Source of the DNA: Bryobacterales bacterium
GTDB lineage: Bacteria > Acidobacteriota > Terriglobia > Bryobacterales > Bryobacteraceae
Assembly (NCBI GenBank): GCA_016716385.1
Contig: JADJWL010000002.1
Coordinates: 124,001 to 188,000 of the forward strand
Reading direction: 5' to 3'
Length of the DNA stretch: 64,000 nucleotides
Both the position numbers and the translations under genes were made by a program. The notes beneath the pieces were generated by a model, which saw only the letters and a list, made by a program, of their open reading frames with translations, was not told the DNA's origin and ran no database searches. Below are positions 39,983 to 49,314 of the stretch, piece by piece; within the stretch, counting starts at the first letter, position 1, and the number at the start of each line of letters is the position of its first letter.

Positions 39983-41833
39983 ATGTGCGGCATCGCTGGC
40001 TTCTTCGGTGCGGACCATGCGCCTGCGCAGATTGAGGACGCCTTGGAGCGGATGGCGAGCGCCATGATCCACCGCGGGCCCGACGAGGGATCGGTGTGCG
40101 TCTGGCCGGAGATCGGGGGCGGCGTTTCGGTCAGGCGGCTGAGCATCGTCGATATTCCGGGCGGCGCGCAGCCGGCGGAAACCGAGGACGGACAGGTGGT
40201 GGCAGCCCTCAACGGCGAAATCTACAACCACGCCGCGCTGCGCCGGCAGTTGCAGTCCCTGGGGCACCGGTTCCGGTCGCGCGGAGATACCGAAGTGATC
40301 GGCCACCTCTACGAAGAGTACGGCGACGCCTTCCTGCACCATCTGCGCGGGATGTTTGCGCTGGCCGTTTTCGACCTGCGGAACCGCCGGCTCGTGCTGG
40401 CCCGCGACGGCGCCGGCCTCAAGCACCTGTATATCGCTGCGACCAGCGCCGGGCTGGCATTTGCCTCCGAGGCCAAAGCGCTGTTCGCCGCGCGCGTGGT
40501 GGACCCGCGCCCGTCACTGGAGGCGCTCGACGCCTGCCTCGCCATCTCGCATATTCCGGCGCCGCTCACCGCGTTCGAGGGCATCAGCCGCCTGCGCGCC
40601 GGCGAGTTCCTCATCGCGACGGATCGCGGCATCGAACGCGACCGGTTCTGGCGGCTGGCGTTTGCGCGGCCCGAACGGGCGCGGACCGCGCCGGAATTGG
40701 AGGAGGAACTCGATTCAGCCCTGCAAGCGGCGGTCCGCTCGCACCTCGCCGCCGATGTCCCTGTCGGCGCACTGCTCAGCGGCGGGTGGGATTCGTCCCT
40801 GGTCGCCACGTACGCGAATGAAGCCGCCCCGGGCCTCAAGACGTTTTCCATCATCTTCCCGGACCATCCGGGAACCGATGAGGGCCGCTACTCGCGGCTG
40901 ATGGCGCGCAACCTCGGCTCCGCGCATGAGGAGATCGAATTCCGCGCCGCGATGCTTCCCGAGTGTCTGCCTCGAGTCATCCGGCATCTGGAGGAGCCGG
41001 CGGTCAACGTGCCTTCAGGGGTCGGGTACTGGCTGTTCAATCTTGCGTCCAGGCACGTGAAAGCGGTCGTCGGCGGAGAAGGCGCGGACGAGCTGTTCGG
41101 CGGATACAAATGGTTCTCGAGGAGCCTCCCCTACCGTCTGCGGCCCTTTGTACCGCGTGCGCTTGCCAGATCGCTGGCCGGGCGAATCCCCGGCCAGAGA
41201 GCGGAGCAGGTTCTCCGGTTCTTGGCGGCGGACGACCCCCGGCTGGCGGATGCCGAGTGGCATCGCAGGCTGACGCCGAACTGGAAGAAGCAGTACCTGA
41301 AGCCGGAGTTCTACAGGGGCGCGCCGGACCTCGAACCGTCCCTGATCCCTGACAGCTTCGCCGCCACATGCACCGACCTGCTGCAGAGACGCCTTGCATA
41401 CGATCTCAACGGACGCCTGCCGGAGTCGATCCTGTTCACGATCGATAAGCTGAGCATGGCGCATTCGCTCGAAGTGCGCGCACCCTTCCTCGACCGGAGC
41501 GTGATGGACTTCGCCGCGCGGCTACCCTCGCCATGGAAGAACGATGGACGGCAGGCCAAGGTCATTCTCGGCCGTCTCGCCAGGAGATACCTGCCCCCCG
41601 GGATCGCCGCCCGGCGAAAGGTGGGACTGAGTTATCCTCCAGACCCGTGGAGCAAGCCCCCGATGGCTGCATTCGTGCGCGAAGTCCTGCTGGACTCGGG
41701 CCACCGCGGTCCGTTCCAGCGGGCAAGCGTGGAACGCTTGCTCCAGTCAAAGCAGGACCAGTGGAAGGAACGCACCGTGCGAGCTCTCGTACTTGTCCAA
41801 CTGTGGTGGCTCGAATTCATCGAGCCGCGATAA
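39983..41833 (+). CDS. asnB: Asparagine synthase-type glutamine amidotransferase
   Basis: 616 residues. The N-terminal glutaminase begins with the catalytic Cys2 (MCGIAGFFGADHAPAQIEDA) and has HRGPDEG, RRLSIVDIPGGAQP and ALNGEIYNHAALR. The synthetase half has the ATP pyrophosphatase loop LLSGGWDSSLVATYANEAAP (normally SGGLDSS), TFSIIFPDHPGTDEGRYSRL, VVGGEGADELFGGYKWFSRS and SILFTIDKLSMAHSLEVRAP. It makes asparagine or amidates another acid using glutamine; many such genes in this phylum belong to cell-surface glycan or PEP-CTERM loci. It lacks a Shine-Dalgarno sequence; the start is fixed by Cys2. Confidence 0.92.
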   Translation: MCGIAGFFGADHAPAQIEDALERMASAMIHRGPDEGSVCVWPEIGGGVSVRRLSIVDIPGGAQPAETEDGQVVAALNGEIYNHAALRRQLQSLGHRFRSRGDTEVIGHLYEEYGDAFLHHLRGMFALAVFDLRNRRLVLARDGAGLKHLYIAATSAGLAFASEAKALFAARVVDPRPSLEALDACLAISHIPAPLTAFEGISRLRAGEFLIATDRGIERDRFWRLAFARPERARTAPELEEELDSALQAAVRSHLAADVPVGALLSGGWDSSLVATYANEAAPGLKTFSIIFPDHPGTDEGRYSRLMARNLGSAHEEIEFRAAMLPECLPRVIRHLEEPAVNVPSGVGYWLFNLASRHVKAVVGGEGADELFGGYKWFSRSLPYRLRPFVPRALARSLAGRIPGQRAEQVLRFLAADDPRLADAEWHRRLTPNWKKQYLKPEFYRGAPDLEPSLIPDSFAATCTDLLQRRLAYDLNGRLPESILFTIDKLSMAHSLEVRAPFLDRSVMDFAARLPSPWKNDGRQAKVILGRLARRYLPPGIAARRKVGLSYPPDPWSKPPMAAFVREVLLDSGHRGPFQRASVERLLQSKQDQWKERTVRALVLVQLWWLEFIEPR

Positions 41834-41835
41834 CG

Positions 41836-43104
41836 CTACTTCCGGCCAACCGCCACCAGGTGATTCTCAGTGCGGAAGTACCACTTCGCGTCGACGAGCG
41901 CCGGGGTGGCCAGCATCCGTTCGCCCATCTGGTTCACATGAAGCAGCTTGAACTCGGGGCCGGCCGCCAGGACGAACGTTTCGCCGTCATCGTTGGTGAA
42001 GTAGACCTTGCCGCCAACGCCGACCGGCGACGCGGAAAACGATTCGCGCTGCGCTTCGCCGAGCCGGCCCTGCCACATCAGCTTTCCCGTGGCCGCCTCG
42101 AAACACGTGGCAATCGATGTCATGTCATTCACGAGGTAGAGGTACTTGCCGTAGACGAGGGGCGAGGGAATGAACGGTGAACCGCGCGGCGTCTGCCAGG
42201 CGATGTGCGATTCGGTGACGTCTCCGCGTCCGCCGGGGCGAATGGCGAGAGTCGGGCCGGCGCGACCCGACGGGCAGAACACGAGGCCCTCTCCCACAGC
42301 GGGGGTCGGCGTCACTTCCACCGTGTTGCCGGAGGCGTGCCACAGCAGCTTGCCCGTGTCCGGATCATAGCCGGTCACGCGCTTGTAGCTCGACACGACG
42401 ATCTCGTCGCGATCGCCCACCCGTACGGCGACCGGCGTCCCCCATCCGATGGTCTCCTCACGGTCGCTCTTCCACAGAAGCTTGCCGGTTTTCGCGTGGA
42501 CGGCCGCTATGTAGGAGCCGACCTTCTGGTCCTGGTAGACGATGACCCGGTCTTTGTAGAGCAGCGGAGAGCCGCCGCTGCCGTGGTAGAGCGTGACGGT
42601 GCCGAAGTCATGATGCCAGGCCAGCTTGCCGTTCATGTCTACGGCCACCAGACCACCGTTTCCGAAGTAGGCGTAGATGCGTTCGCCATCGGTTGAGGGC
42701 GTCCCGGAGGCGTGGCTGTTTTTCCTGTATAGCTTTTCTCCGGGCGCCTCGGGCATGGTGGTCTCCCACACCTTCTGCCCGTCACTGCGCCGGTAGGCGA
42801 CCATGGCGCGCTTCGGACCGTCGTCGTACGCGGTGGTGAGGAAGATGCGGTCCCCCCAGACGATGGGGGAGGAGTGGCCGCGCCCGGGCATGCGAACCTT
42901 CCAGAGAATGTTCTCCGTGGATGACCAGCGGTCGACGTAGCCGGTTCCTTCGACAATGCCCTGCCCGGAAGGACCGCGCCATCGCGGCCAGTACCGGCGG
43001 CCTTCGCCCTCGGTTTCCACCATGCGAATGGTGGGGAGATTGGCGGCGATGGCCAGGCACCCGAATGCGATGACCAGGGGAGCAAGCCGTGTCATACCCC
43101 CCAT
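41836..43104 (-). CDS. Exported PQQ-type beta-propeller protein
   Basis: 422 residues. Signal: MTRLAPLVIAFGCLAIAANL from an internal Met, or from GGMT at 43104. The mature protein has seven to eight WD/PQQ-like blades with W-G motifs: ENILWKVRMPGRGHSSPIVW, GDRIFLTTAYDDG, RRSDGQKVWETTMPEAPGEK, DMNGKLAWHHDFGTVTLYHG, HAKTGKLLWKSDREETIGWG and EAATGKLMWQGRLGEAQRE. This repeat type is the outer-membrane/secreted PQQ-like fold. No PQQ-ligand set is evident, so it is likely a structural or binding protein, as in many acidobacterial genes. Only 2 bases separate its stop from the asnB stop. Confidence 0.85.
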   Translation of the reverse strand: MGGMTRLAPLVIAFGCLAIAANLPTIRMVETEGEGRRYWPRWRGPSGQGIVEGTGYVDRWSSTENILWKVRMPGRGHSSPIVWGDRIFLTTAYDDGPKRAMVAYRRSDGQKVWETTMPEAPGEKLYRKNSHASGTPSTDGERIYAYFGNGGLVAVDMNGKLAWHHDFGTVTLYHGSGGSPLLYKDRVIVYQDQKVGSYIAAVHAKTGKLLWKSDREETIGWGTPVAVRVGDRDEIVVSSYKRVTGYDPDTGKLLWHASGNTVEVTPTPAVGEGLVFCPSGRAGPTLAIRPGGRGDVTESHIAWQTPRGSPFIPSPLVYGKYLYLVNDMTSIATCFEAATGKLMWQGRLGEAQRESFSASPVGVGGKVYFTNDDGETFVLAAGPEFKLLHVNQMGERMLATPALVDAKWYFRTENHLVAVGRK

Positions 43105-43153
43105 CGTAGCGTCATTGCTCAGCTACTGTTGCTGGAGGCGCAATAATGTGGAT

Positions 43154-43474
43154 ATGCCAATCGTTCCGGCGCGTTTCGTGCACCACGACCAGCTTGCTCG
43201 CGATGTCGCGAAAGCGATTGACAAGTTAGGCAGGGAGGTCGTGCGGGTGAACTATGGTCTTGGCACCGACTCAACGGACGAGCCGTCCATCTTCTTTCGC
43301 ATTGTCCTCACGGATTCAGCAAGCAGGGAGGACAAGCTCGCGGACGTCACCGGGCGCATTGCTTCGATCCTCTCGAGGGAGATCCGCCCCTATGAAAACT
43401 GGGGGATTGTCCCGTACTTCAGCTTCCGCAGCAAGTCCGAACAGGCAGAGCGAAACGACCCAGAGTGGGCTTGA
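43154..43474 (+). CDS. Unknown small protein paired with a HEPN-domain protein
   Basis: 106 residues from ATG 43154. Sequence features: IVPARFVHHDQLARDVAKAI, DKLGREVVRVNYGLGTDSTD, EPSIFFRIVLTDSASREDKL and ADVTGRIASILSREIRPYEN, with a mixed alpha/beta pattern and no export signal. I do not recognise the family. It precedes the HEPN gene by only 2 bases on the same strand, and is divergent from the PQQ-type gene. The arrangement is like MNT-HEPN and other two-gene toxin-antitoxin modules, so it may be the antitoxin or an effector partner; the minimal nucleotidyltransferase motif (GSxAxGxxxxxSDxD) is not present. Confidence 0.55.
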   Translation: MPIVPARFVHHDQLARDVAKAIDKLGREVVRVNYGLGTDSTDEPSIFFRIVLTDSASREDKLADVTGRIASILSREIRPYENWGIVPYFSFRSKSEQAERNDPEWA

Positions 43475-43476
43475 AG

Positions 43477-43959
43477 ATGGCCTACCATGACGATCTGCTG
43501 CGGCAAGCTCTCCAGTTGGTGCACCAGGAACCGAAGAAACCGAAGCAAGCCAGCCTTCGCCGGGCTGTGTCAACCGCCTACTATGTGCTCTTCCATCTCC
43601 TGATCGCGGAAGCGGTAGCCAACTGGAAACAAGTGGAATTGCGGGCTGCGCTGAGCCGGGCCTTCGATCACCGGACCATGAAGGCAGCATCCAACCGGAT
43701 TCAGAACACGACCGAGTTTCCCTTTCGCGGTGAGAATCCGTCAGTGGTGGAAAGCCTGCGCAGGATCGCCAGGACCTTCGCACAATTGCAGCAGGAGCGC
43801 CATACGGCTGACTACGACATCGCCACGTTCTGGACACGGACTGAGGCTCTTGCCCAGGTGAAATCCGTCGAGAGAGCGTTCACTGAATGGCGTGTCATTC
43901 GGAGCGAACCCGCTGCGCAGCAGTTCCTGGTGCTGCTGATAGCCAGAAAGCGAGACTGA
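43477..43959 (+). CDS. HEPN-like protein, possible RNase toxin
   Basis: 160 residues, all helical, from ATG 43477 (a GTG at 43465 would overlap the upstream stop). The first helices carry the HEPN pattern: YHDDLLRQALQLVHQEPKKP, LRRAVSTAYYVLFHLLIAEA. A later segment is RTFAQLQQERHTADYDIATF, whose R-H-ADYD run resembles the catalytic R-x4-6-H region of HEPN ribonucleases. The preceding small gene is translated with it. HEPN proteins often act as toxins or in abortive infection; here this is inferred from fold signs and pairing. It ends 4 bases before the stop of the convergent hydrolase. Confidence 0.65.
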   Translation: MAYHDDLLRQALQLVHQEPKKPKQASLRRAVSTAYYVLFHLLIAEAVANWKQVELRAALSRAFDHRTMKAASNRIQNTTEFPFRGENPSVVESLRRIARTFAQLQQERHTADYDIATFWTRTEALAQVKSVERAFTEWRVIRSEPAAQQFLVLLIARKRD

Positions 43960-43963
43960 TTTC

Positions 43964-44815
43964 TCAAGCGGCGCCGTGCTTTTTGAACCAGGCCAGCAGG
44001 CGCTTCCAGCCGTCTTCGGCCGATGCTTTGTCGTAGCTGGGACGGTAGTCGGCGTGAAAGCCGTGCTGGGCGGCCGGGTAGACGATGATCTCCGAGCCGT
44101 TCTTCACTGCGCCGCGCATGCGCTCCACCGTGTCGAGCGGGATGCCGCGGTCGGCCTCGCCGTACAGGCCGAGGACCGGCGCGCGCAACGACGCTGCGAC
44201 ATCGATTGGGTGTTTCGGTGTGAGTTCGCTCGGCTGACCCACCAGCCGGCCGTACCAGGCGGCGCCCGCCTTCAACCGCGGATTGTGCGCGGCGTAGAGC
44301 CAGACGATCCGCCCGCCCCAGCAGAATCCGGTCACGCCCAATTTGCCCGTGTCGCCCTTGCTGCTACCCGCCCAGGCGACGGCCGCGTCCAGGTCGCCCA
44401 TAACCTGCGCGTCCGGGACCTTCGACACCACGGTCGAGATCACCTCCTGGATGTTGGAGATCTTCGATACATCGCCCTGCCGCGCGTATAGCTCAGGCGC
44501 TACCGCCAAGTGGCCTGCCTTGGCGAACCTGCGGCAGATGTCCTTGATGTGTTCGTGGACTCCGAAGATCTCCTGCACCACGAGGGTCACGGGGAACGGC
44601 CCGCCCTTGTCCGGCATGGCGCGATAGCCGGGTATCGGTCCGCCGGGTGCGGGGATGCTCACCTCCCCTGCCACAAGTCCGTTGGTGTCGGTGGTAATGG
44701 TGGTGGCGGCCACCGGACGCACGGCGAGCGCGAAGCCGGTCGCCAGTTTGGTCATCAGAAAGCCGCGGCGGTCGAACTCGCCAGCTTGGGGAAACGCGAT
44801 CGGTTCTTTGTTCAT
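43964..44815 (-). CDS. Tat-exported dienelactone hydrolase family protein
   Basis: 283 residues. A Tat-type signal (FDRRGFLMTKLATGFALAVR) gives way to the alpha/beta-hydrolase core. Catalytic set: Cys in LGVTGFCWGGRIVWLYAAHN, Asp in VLGLYGEADRGIPLDTV and His in YPAAQHGFHADYRPSYD. The oxyanion strand includes VTLVVQEIFGVHEHIKDICR. This is the carboxymethylenebutenolidase type; in this phylum many exported members exist with unknown ester or lactone substrates. The conserved YDKASAEDGWKRLLAWFKKH end confirms the subfamily. It is convergent with the HEPN gene. Confidence 0.9.
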   Translation of the reverse strand: MNKEPIAFPQAGEFDRRGFLMTKLATGFALAVRPVAATTITTDTNGLVAGEVSIPAPGGPIPGYRAMPDKGGPFPVTLVVQEIFGVHEHIKDICRRFAKAGHLAVAPELYARQGDVSKISNIQEVISTVVSKVPDAQVMGDLDAAVAWAGSSKGDTGKLGVTGFCWGGRIVWLYAAHNPRLKAGAAWYGRLVGQPSELTPKHPIDVAASLRAPVLGLYGEADRGIPLDTVERMRGAVKNGSEIIVYPAAQHGFHADYRPSYDKASAEDGWKRLLAWFKKHGAA

Positions 44816-44888
44816 GGATCCTGCCTGTGTCTCCAGATCTTACCAGTGCGCCTTGCGCAATGTGCCATCTCCGGCATAGCATCTCCCT

Positions 44889-47885
44889 ATGGATGCCACT
44901 CTGACCCGGCGGGACCTGGCGAAGCGGGCGGCGCTTCTCACGACGGCTTTCGGCTTCGATCTCAGACCGGCCGCGGCCGCCGCGCGCGAGCTCAAGATCG
45001 CCCGCACCACGCAAACGCACTCGGTCTGCCCGTATTGCGCGGTGGGATGCAGCGTGGTGATCCACACCATCGGCGACAGGTCGAAGAACGTCAAACCGGC
45101 CGTGGTCCACATCGAGGGCGACCCCGAAAGCCCCGTAAGCCGCGGGACTCTCTGCCCGAAAGGCGCTTCGCTCAAGGAGTTCGTCAACAGCGACCGGCGG
45201 CTGACCGAGCCGCTCTACCGGGCACCGGGCGAATCCGCGTGGCGCAGGATCTCCTGGGACGAGGCGCTCAATAAGATGGCGCGCCGCATCAAGGACACGC
45301 GCGACCGCGGTTTCGAGACGCACGATGCCCAAGGCCGCCTCGTGAACCGTCTCACTAACACCGTGCTGATCGGGGGGTGCACGGACACAAACGAAGTGAA
45401 CTTCCTGTTGAGCAAGTTCCGCTTCGGCCTCGGCATCCTACCCTACGAGAACCAAAGCCGGCTTTGACACGGCCCCACGGTGGCCAGTTTGGCCGCCACA
45501 TTCGGCCGGGGGGCCATGACCAACGGTTGGAACGACATCGCCAACGCCGACGTCATTCTGGTCATGGGCGGCAACCCGGCGGAGAATCACCCGGTCGGCT
45601 TCCGCTTCGTGATGGAGGCGCGCCTGAAGCGGAAAGCCAAGATGGTGTGCGTCGACCCCCGGTTTAACCGCACGGCCGCGGTGTCGGATTGCTACGTGCC
45701 GATCCGCTCGGGGACGGATATCGCGTTTCTCGGCGGTCTGATTCATTACGCGCTCAGCAACGGGAAGTTCCAGGCCGACTATGTCCGCCAGCACACGAAT
45801 GCATCGTTCCTGGTGAAGAGCGCCTTCGGCTTCGAGGGCGGCCACTTCAGCGGTTGGGATGGCGGCGCGGGAGCGTACGACAAGTCGAGCTGGCAATACG
45901 AACTTGACGCGCAAGGCTTCGCGAAGGTGGACCCGACGCTCGAGAACCCGCGCACGGTGTTTCAACTGATGAAGGAGCATTACTCGCGGTACACGGCGGA
46001 GAAAGTGTCCGAAATCTGCGGCTGTTCGGTGGCGGACTTCCACAAGGCCGCCGAGATCATCTGTTCGGCGGCAACCGAAGACCGCACGGGCACGGTGCTC
46101 TACGCGCTCGGGTGGACACAGCACAGCCATTCCGTGCAGTTGATTCATGCCGCGGCGATGGTACAGTTGCTGCTCGGAAACATCGGCATGCCCGGAGGAG
46201 GCGTCAACGCGCAGCGCGGACACGCCAACATTCAGGGCGCCACCGACATGGGGCAGTGGAACATGCTGCCGGGCTATCTGCGCATCCCGCGCGCCAATAT
46301 GGCGACGCTCGATGCCTACCTGCGGGCGAACACGCCGCGCCCCCTGCGGCCGGACTCGCTCAACTACTGGGGCAATACGCCGAAGTTCATGAAGAGCCTG
46401 CTCCGGGCGTATTACGGCGAAGGCCAGAACGACTTCGGCTACGGCTGGCTGCCCAAGATCGCCGAGGGCGCCGACCACAGTTGGGGTTACTTCTTCGATG
46501 AGATGCACGAAGGACGCATCGAAGGACTGATTTCGTTCGGGATGAACCCGGTCGCCAATGGCCCCAATACAGCGAAGATGCTGACGGCGCTGGCGAAGCT
46601 GAAATGGATGATCGTCGTCGAGAACTTCGAAACCGAAACGGCCGCGTTCTGGAACGCCAAGACGCTCGCGGAGAAGGACTATCCGGTGGCGGGCCAGCCG
46701 GCGGACATCGAAACGGAGGTCTTCCTGCTGCCCGCGTCCTGCTTCGCGGAAAAGGACGGAGCATTTGTCAATTCCTCGCGCTGGCTGCAGTGGAAGGAAG
46801 CCGCACTCGATCCGCCGGGACAGGCGCTGCGGGACCAGGAGATCGTTGCGCGCCTGTTCCTGAAGATCCGCGACCTGTACCGCGAAGAAGGTGGCAAGGC
46901 CTCCGAACCGCTGATGGCGATGCGCTGGGACTATGCAACACCGCACTGCCCTTCGCTCGTGGAAGTCGCGCGGGAGTTGAACGGGCGCAGTCTCGTCACG
47001 GGCAAGCAGTTGAACGGGTTCGGCGAACTTCAGGATGACGGCACGACGTTGTGCGGCAACTGGATCTACTCGGGCTCATTCACCGAAGCGGGCAACCAGA
47101 TGGCGCGCCGCGGCCAGGCCGATCCGACCGCGCTCGGCCTCTACTCGGAGTGGAGCTGGAGCTGGCCGGCGAACCGGCGCATTCTCTACAACCGCGCGTC
47201 GGCGGACGGGAAGGGCCAGCCATGGGACCGCACTCGCGCGCCTCTTCGCTGGGACGGCACGCGCTGGTCGGGCGATACGCCGGACTACAAGGCCGACGCC
47301 GCGCCCGAGGCCTTCGGTGCGTTCATCATGCTGCCGGAAGGCGTCGCGAAGTTCTTCACGCCGGAGCTGGTGGAAGGGCCGTTCCCGGAGCATTACGAGC
47401 CCGCGGAGTCGCCCGTCGACAACGCACTGCATCCGGAAGTGAGTTTCAATCCGGCGGCGAAGGTATTTACCGGCAGTTCGGACAAGCTGGGGACGCGGGA
47501 TGAGTACCCCTACGTCGGCATCACCTACCGGCTCACCGAGCATTTCCACTATTGGACCAAGCACACGGCCAGGGAAGCGCCCAGTTGCAGTCGAATTTCT
47601 TTGTCGAAGTGCCGAGGCTGGCCCGAGAAGAATATCCGCAACGGCGACCAGGTGCGCGTGACGTCGGCGCGCGGGCAGGTGGAAGGCTTCGCGCTTGTGA
47701 CGAAGCGGCTGCGCGGATTGAACATCGGCGGCAAGACGGTCTACCAGGTCGGGCTGCCGATTCACTGGGGCTTCGTCGGGCGCGTGCGCGGACCGCTGAT
47801 CAACAACCTGACGGCGTCGGTGTATGATCCAAACTCGGGTACCCCGGAGTACAAGGGCTTCCTCGTGAACCTGGAGAAAGTTTGA
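44889..47885 (+). CDS. fdnG: Selenocysteine-containing formate dehydrogenase, alpha subunit
   Basis: 998 residues when the TGA at 45465-45467 is read as selenocysteine (residue 193). Upstream codons give PYENQSRL and downstream codons in the same frame give HGPTVASLAATFGRGAMTNG, exactly the RVUHGPTVASLA context of FdnG/FdoG. Tat signal LTRRDLAKRAALLTTAFGF; a [4Fe-4S] site VCPYCAVGCSV with Cys of GTLCPKG; molybdopterin regions VMGGNPAENHPVGFRF and GMPGGGVNAQRGHANIQGAT; C-terminal MopB half ending YKGFLVNLEKV. It oxidises formate in the periplasm and passes electrons to the beta subunit. A hairpin right after the TGA supports recoding. Confidence 0.95.
45465..45497 (+). promoter_or_regulatory. 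Bacterial SECIS-like element with recoded TGA
   Basis: The TGA (45465-45467) is followed 11 bases later by a 7-bp stem GGTGGCC / GGCCGCC (45479-45485 and 45491-45497, one G-U pair) closing a 5-base loop AGTTT. In E. coli fdhF and fdnG the SECIS hairpin is at the same distance and has a G-U in the apical loop. This supports selenocysteine insertion by SelB; the factor genes are not in the window. Confidence 0.72.
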
Positions 47886-48691
47886 CCACGGTCGCCAAAC
47901 TCATCGATACGACGCTCTGCATCGGGTGCAAAGCCTGCGAGGTCGCCTGCCAGGAGTGGAACGACCAGGAGTTCACGCTCGGCACCTTCGACGGCACATA
48001 CCAGACGATGCCGGATCTCGCGCCGAACTTCTGGAACCTGATCAAGTTCAACGAATTCGAACGCGACGGGCAGCTCTCCTGGCTGATGTCGAAATACCAG
48101 TGCATGCACTGCGCCGACCCGGGTTGCCTGCGCGCCTGCCCGGCGCCGGGCGCGATCGTGCAGTTGAAGAACGGCATCGTCGATTTCGTCCACGACAACT
48201 GTATCGGCTGCGGGTATTGCATCACCGGCTGCCCGTTCGATGTCCCGCGTCTGAGCCCGGTGTCGAAGAAGGTGTACAAGTGCTCGCTCTGTTCGGACCG
48301 GACCTCGGTGGGGATGACGCCGGCGTGCATCAAGACGTGTCCGACAAGCTGCCTCACCTTCGGGGCGCGCGATGAACTGCTGCGCAAGGCGGAAATCCGG
48401 GCGGAGACCTTGCGCGCCGACGGCGATGCCGATGCGGGCATCTACAACCCGGAGGGCGTCGGCGGCACGAACGTGATCTACGTGCTGCGCGAGGCGTCGG
48501 CTCCGCAGAAGTACGGGCTGCCGAAAGATCCCACGATTCCCTGGACGCTGTCGCTCTGGAAAGGGCCGGTGAAGTGGCTGGGGTCGCTGGTGCTGGCCGG
48601 AGGCATCCTCGGGACGTTCTTCCATTACATTCGTTTCGGACCACGGGAATACAAAGATGAAAGCGACCGACCAGAAAATCCCGCGGTTTGA
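47882..48691 (+). CDS. fdnH: Formate dehydrogenase beta (iron-sulfur) subunit
   Basis: 269 residues from a TTG that overlaps the alpha stop by 4 bases. Four ferredoxin-type clusters are visible: CIGCKACEVACQEW, CMHCADPGCLRACP, CIGCGYCITGCPFDVP and CSLCSDRTSVGMTPACIKTC. A single C-terminal membrane helix (WLGSLVLAGGILGTFFHYIR) anchors it to the cytochrome subunit. It carries electrons from the alpha subunit to cytochrome b. Length and layout match FdnH/FdoH. The start of the gamma gene lies within its 3' end (35-base overlap), indicating tight translational coupling. Confidence 0.95.
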   Translation: MTTVAKLIDTTLCIGCKACEVACQEWNDQEFTLGTFDGTYQTMPDLAPNFWNLIKFNEFERDGQLSWLMSKYQCMHCADPGCLRACPAPGAIVQLKNGIVDFVHDNCIGCGYCITGCPFDVPRLSPVSKKVYKCSLCSDRTSVGMTPACIKTCPTSCLTFGARDELLRKAEIRAETLRADGDADAGIYNPEGVGGTNVIYVLREASAPQKYGLPKDPTIPWTLSLWKGPVKWLGSLVLAGGILGTFFHYIRFGPREYKDESDRPENPAV

Positions 48692-49289
48692 CGTGGCCGA
48701 GCGTGTCGCTCACTGGCTGGCGGCGCTGAGCTTTCTCTACACGGCTCTGACGGGCCTGGCGCTGTGGTCGCACAAGCTCTACTGGCTGGCCTACGTGTTC
48801 GGCGGCGGCGCGGTGGTGCGAGGTCTGCACCCGTGGGGCGGCGTGATCTTCGTCGCGGCGCTGGGCATGATGTTCCGGCGCTGGGCGAAGCAAATGCGGC
48901 TTGACGCGGAAGATCGCGAATGGCTGCGGCAGTCGCACAAGTACGCGGTGCACGACGAAGAAGGCTTGCCCGACGCGGGACGCTTCAATGCGGGGCAGAA
49001 GATGCTGTTCTGGCTGCAGTCCTGCTCGGCGGCGGTCCTGCTGGTGAGCGGCGTCGTGCTCTGGTTCCCGGAGACGATGCCGCGCGTGCTGCGTCTGGCC
49101 GCGGTGTTGATCCATCCACTGGCGGCGATCGCGTCGATCGGCGGCATCATCGTGCACATCTACATGGGGACGGCGGCGGTGCCGGAGGCGTTCCGGGGCA
49201 TGATCCAGGGCTGGGTGCGTCCGGGCTGGGCGGCGTCGCACCATCCGAAGTGGTACCGCGAGGTGAAGGCGCGCTCCGGCAAGCACTGA
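48657..49289 (+). CDS. fdnI: Formate dehydrogenase gamma (cytochrome b556) subunit
   Basis: 210 residues with four membrane helices (LAALSFLYTALTGLALWSHK, GGVIFVAALGMMFRRWAKQM, QSCSAAVLLVSGVVLWFPET, LAAVLIHPLAAIASIGGIIV). Histidines suitable for two b-hemes lie in ERVAHWLAAL, LHPWGG, LIHPLAAI and IVHIYMGTAAVPEA, matching the FdnI/FdoI family. It anchors the complex and reduces quinone. The ATG (48657) overlaps the beta gene end. The operon ends here; a convergent oxidoreductase gene ends 25 bases further. Confidence 0.93.
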   Translation: MKATDQKIPRFDVAERVAHWLAALSFLYTALTGLALWSHKLYWLAYVFGGGAVVRGLHPWGGVIFVAALGMMFRRWAKQMRLDAEDREWLRQSHKYAVHDEEGLPDAGRFNAGQKMLFWLQSCSAAVLLVSGVVLWFPETMPRVLRLAAVLIHPLAAIASIGGIIVHIYMGTAAVPEAFRGMIQGWVRPGWAASHHPKWYREVKARSGKH

Positions 49290-49314
49290 CGCTGGCGGCT
49301 GATCCAGCAACCGG

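Noticed and set aside
45480..47885. Treating the second part of formate dehydrogenase as a separate gene starting at 45480
   Set aside because: It is in the same frame as the first part, four codons after the TGA, and the joint matches the selenocysteine context of FdnG. No ribosome site precedes 45480.
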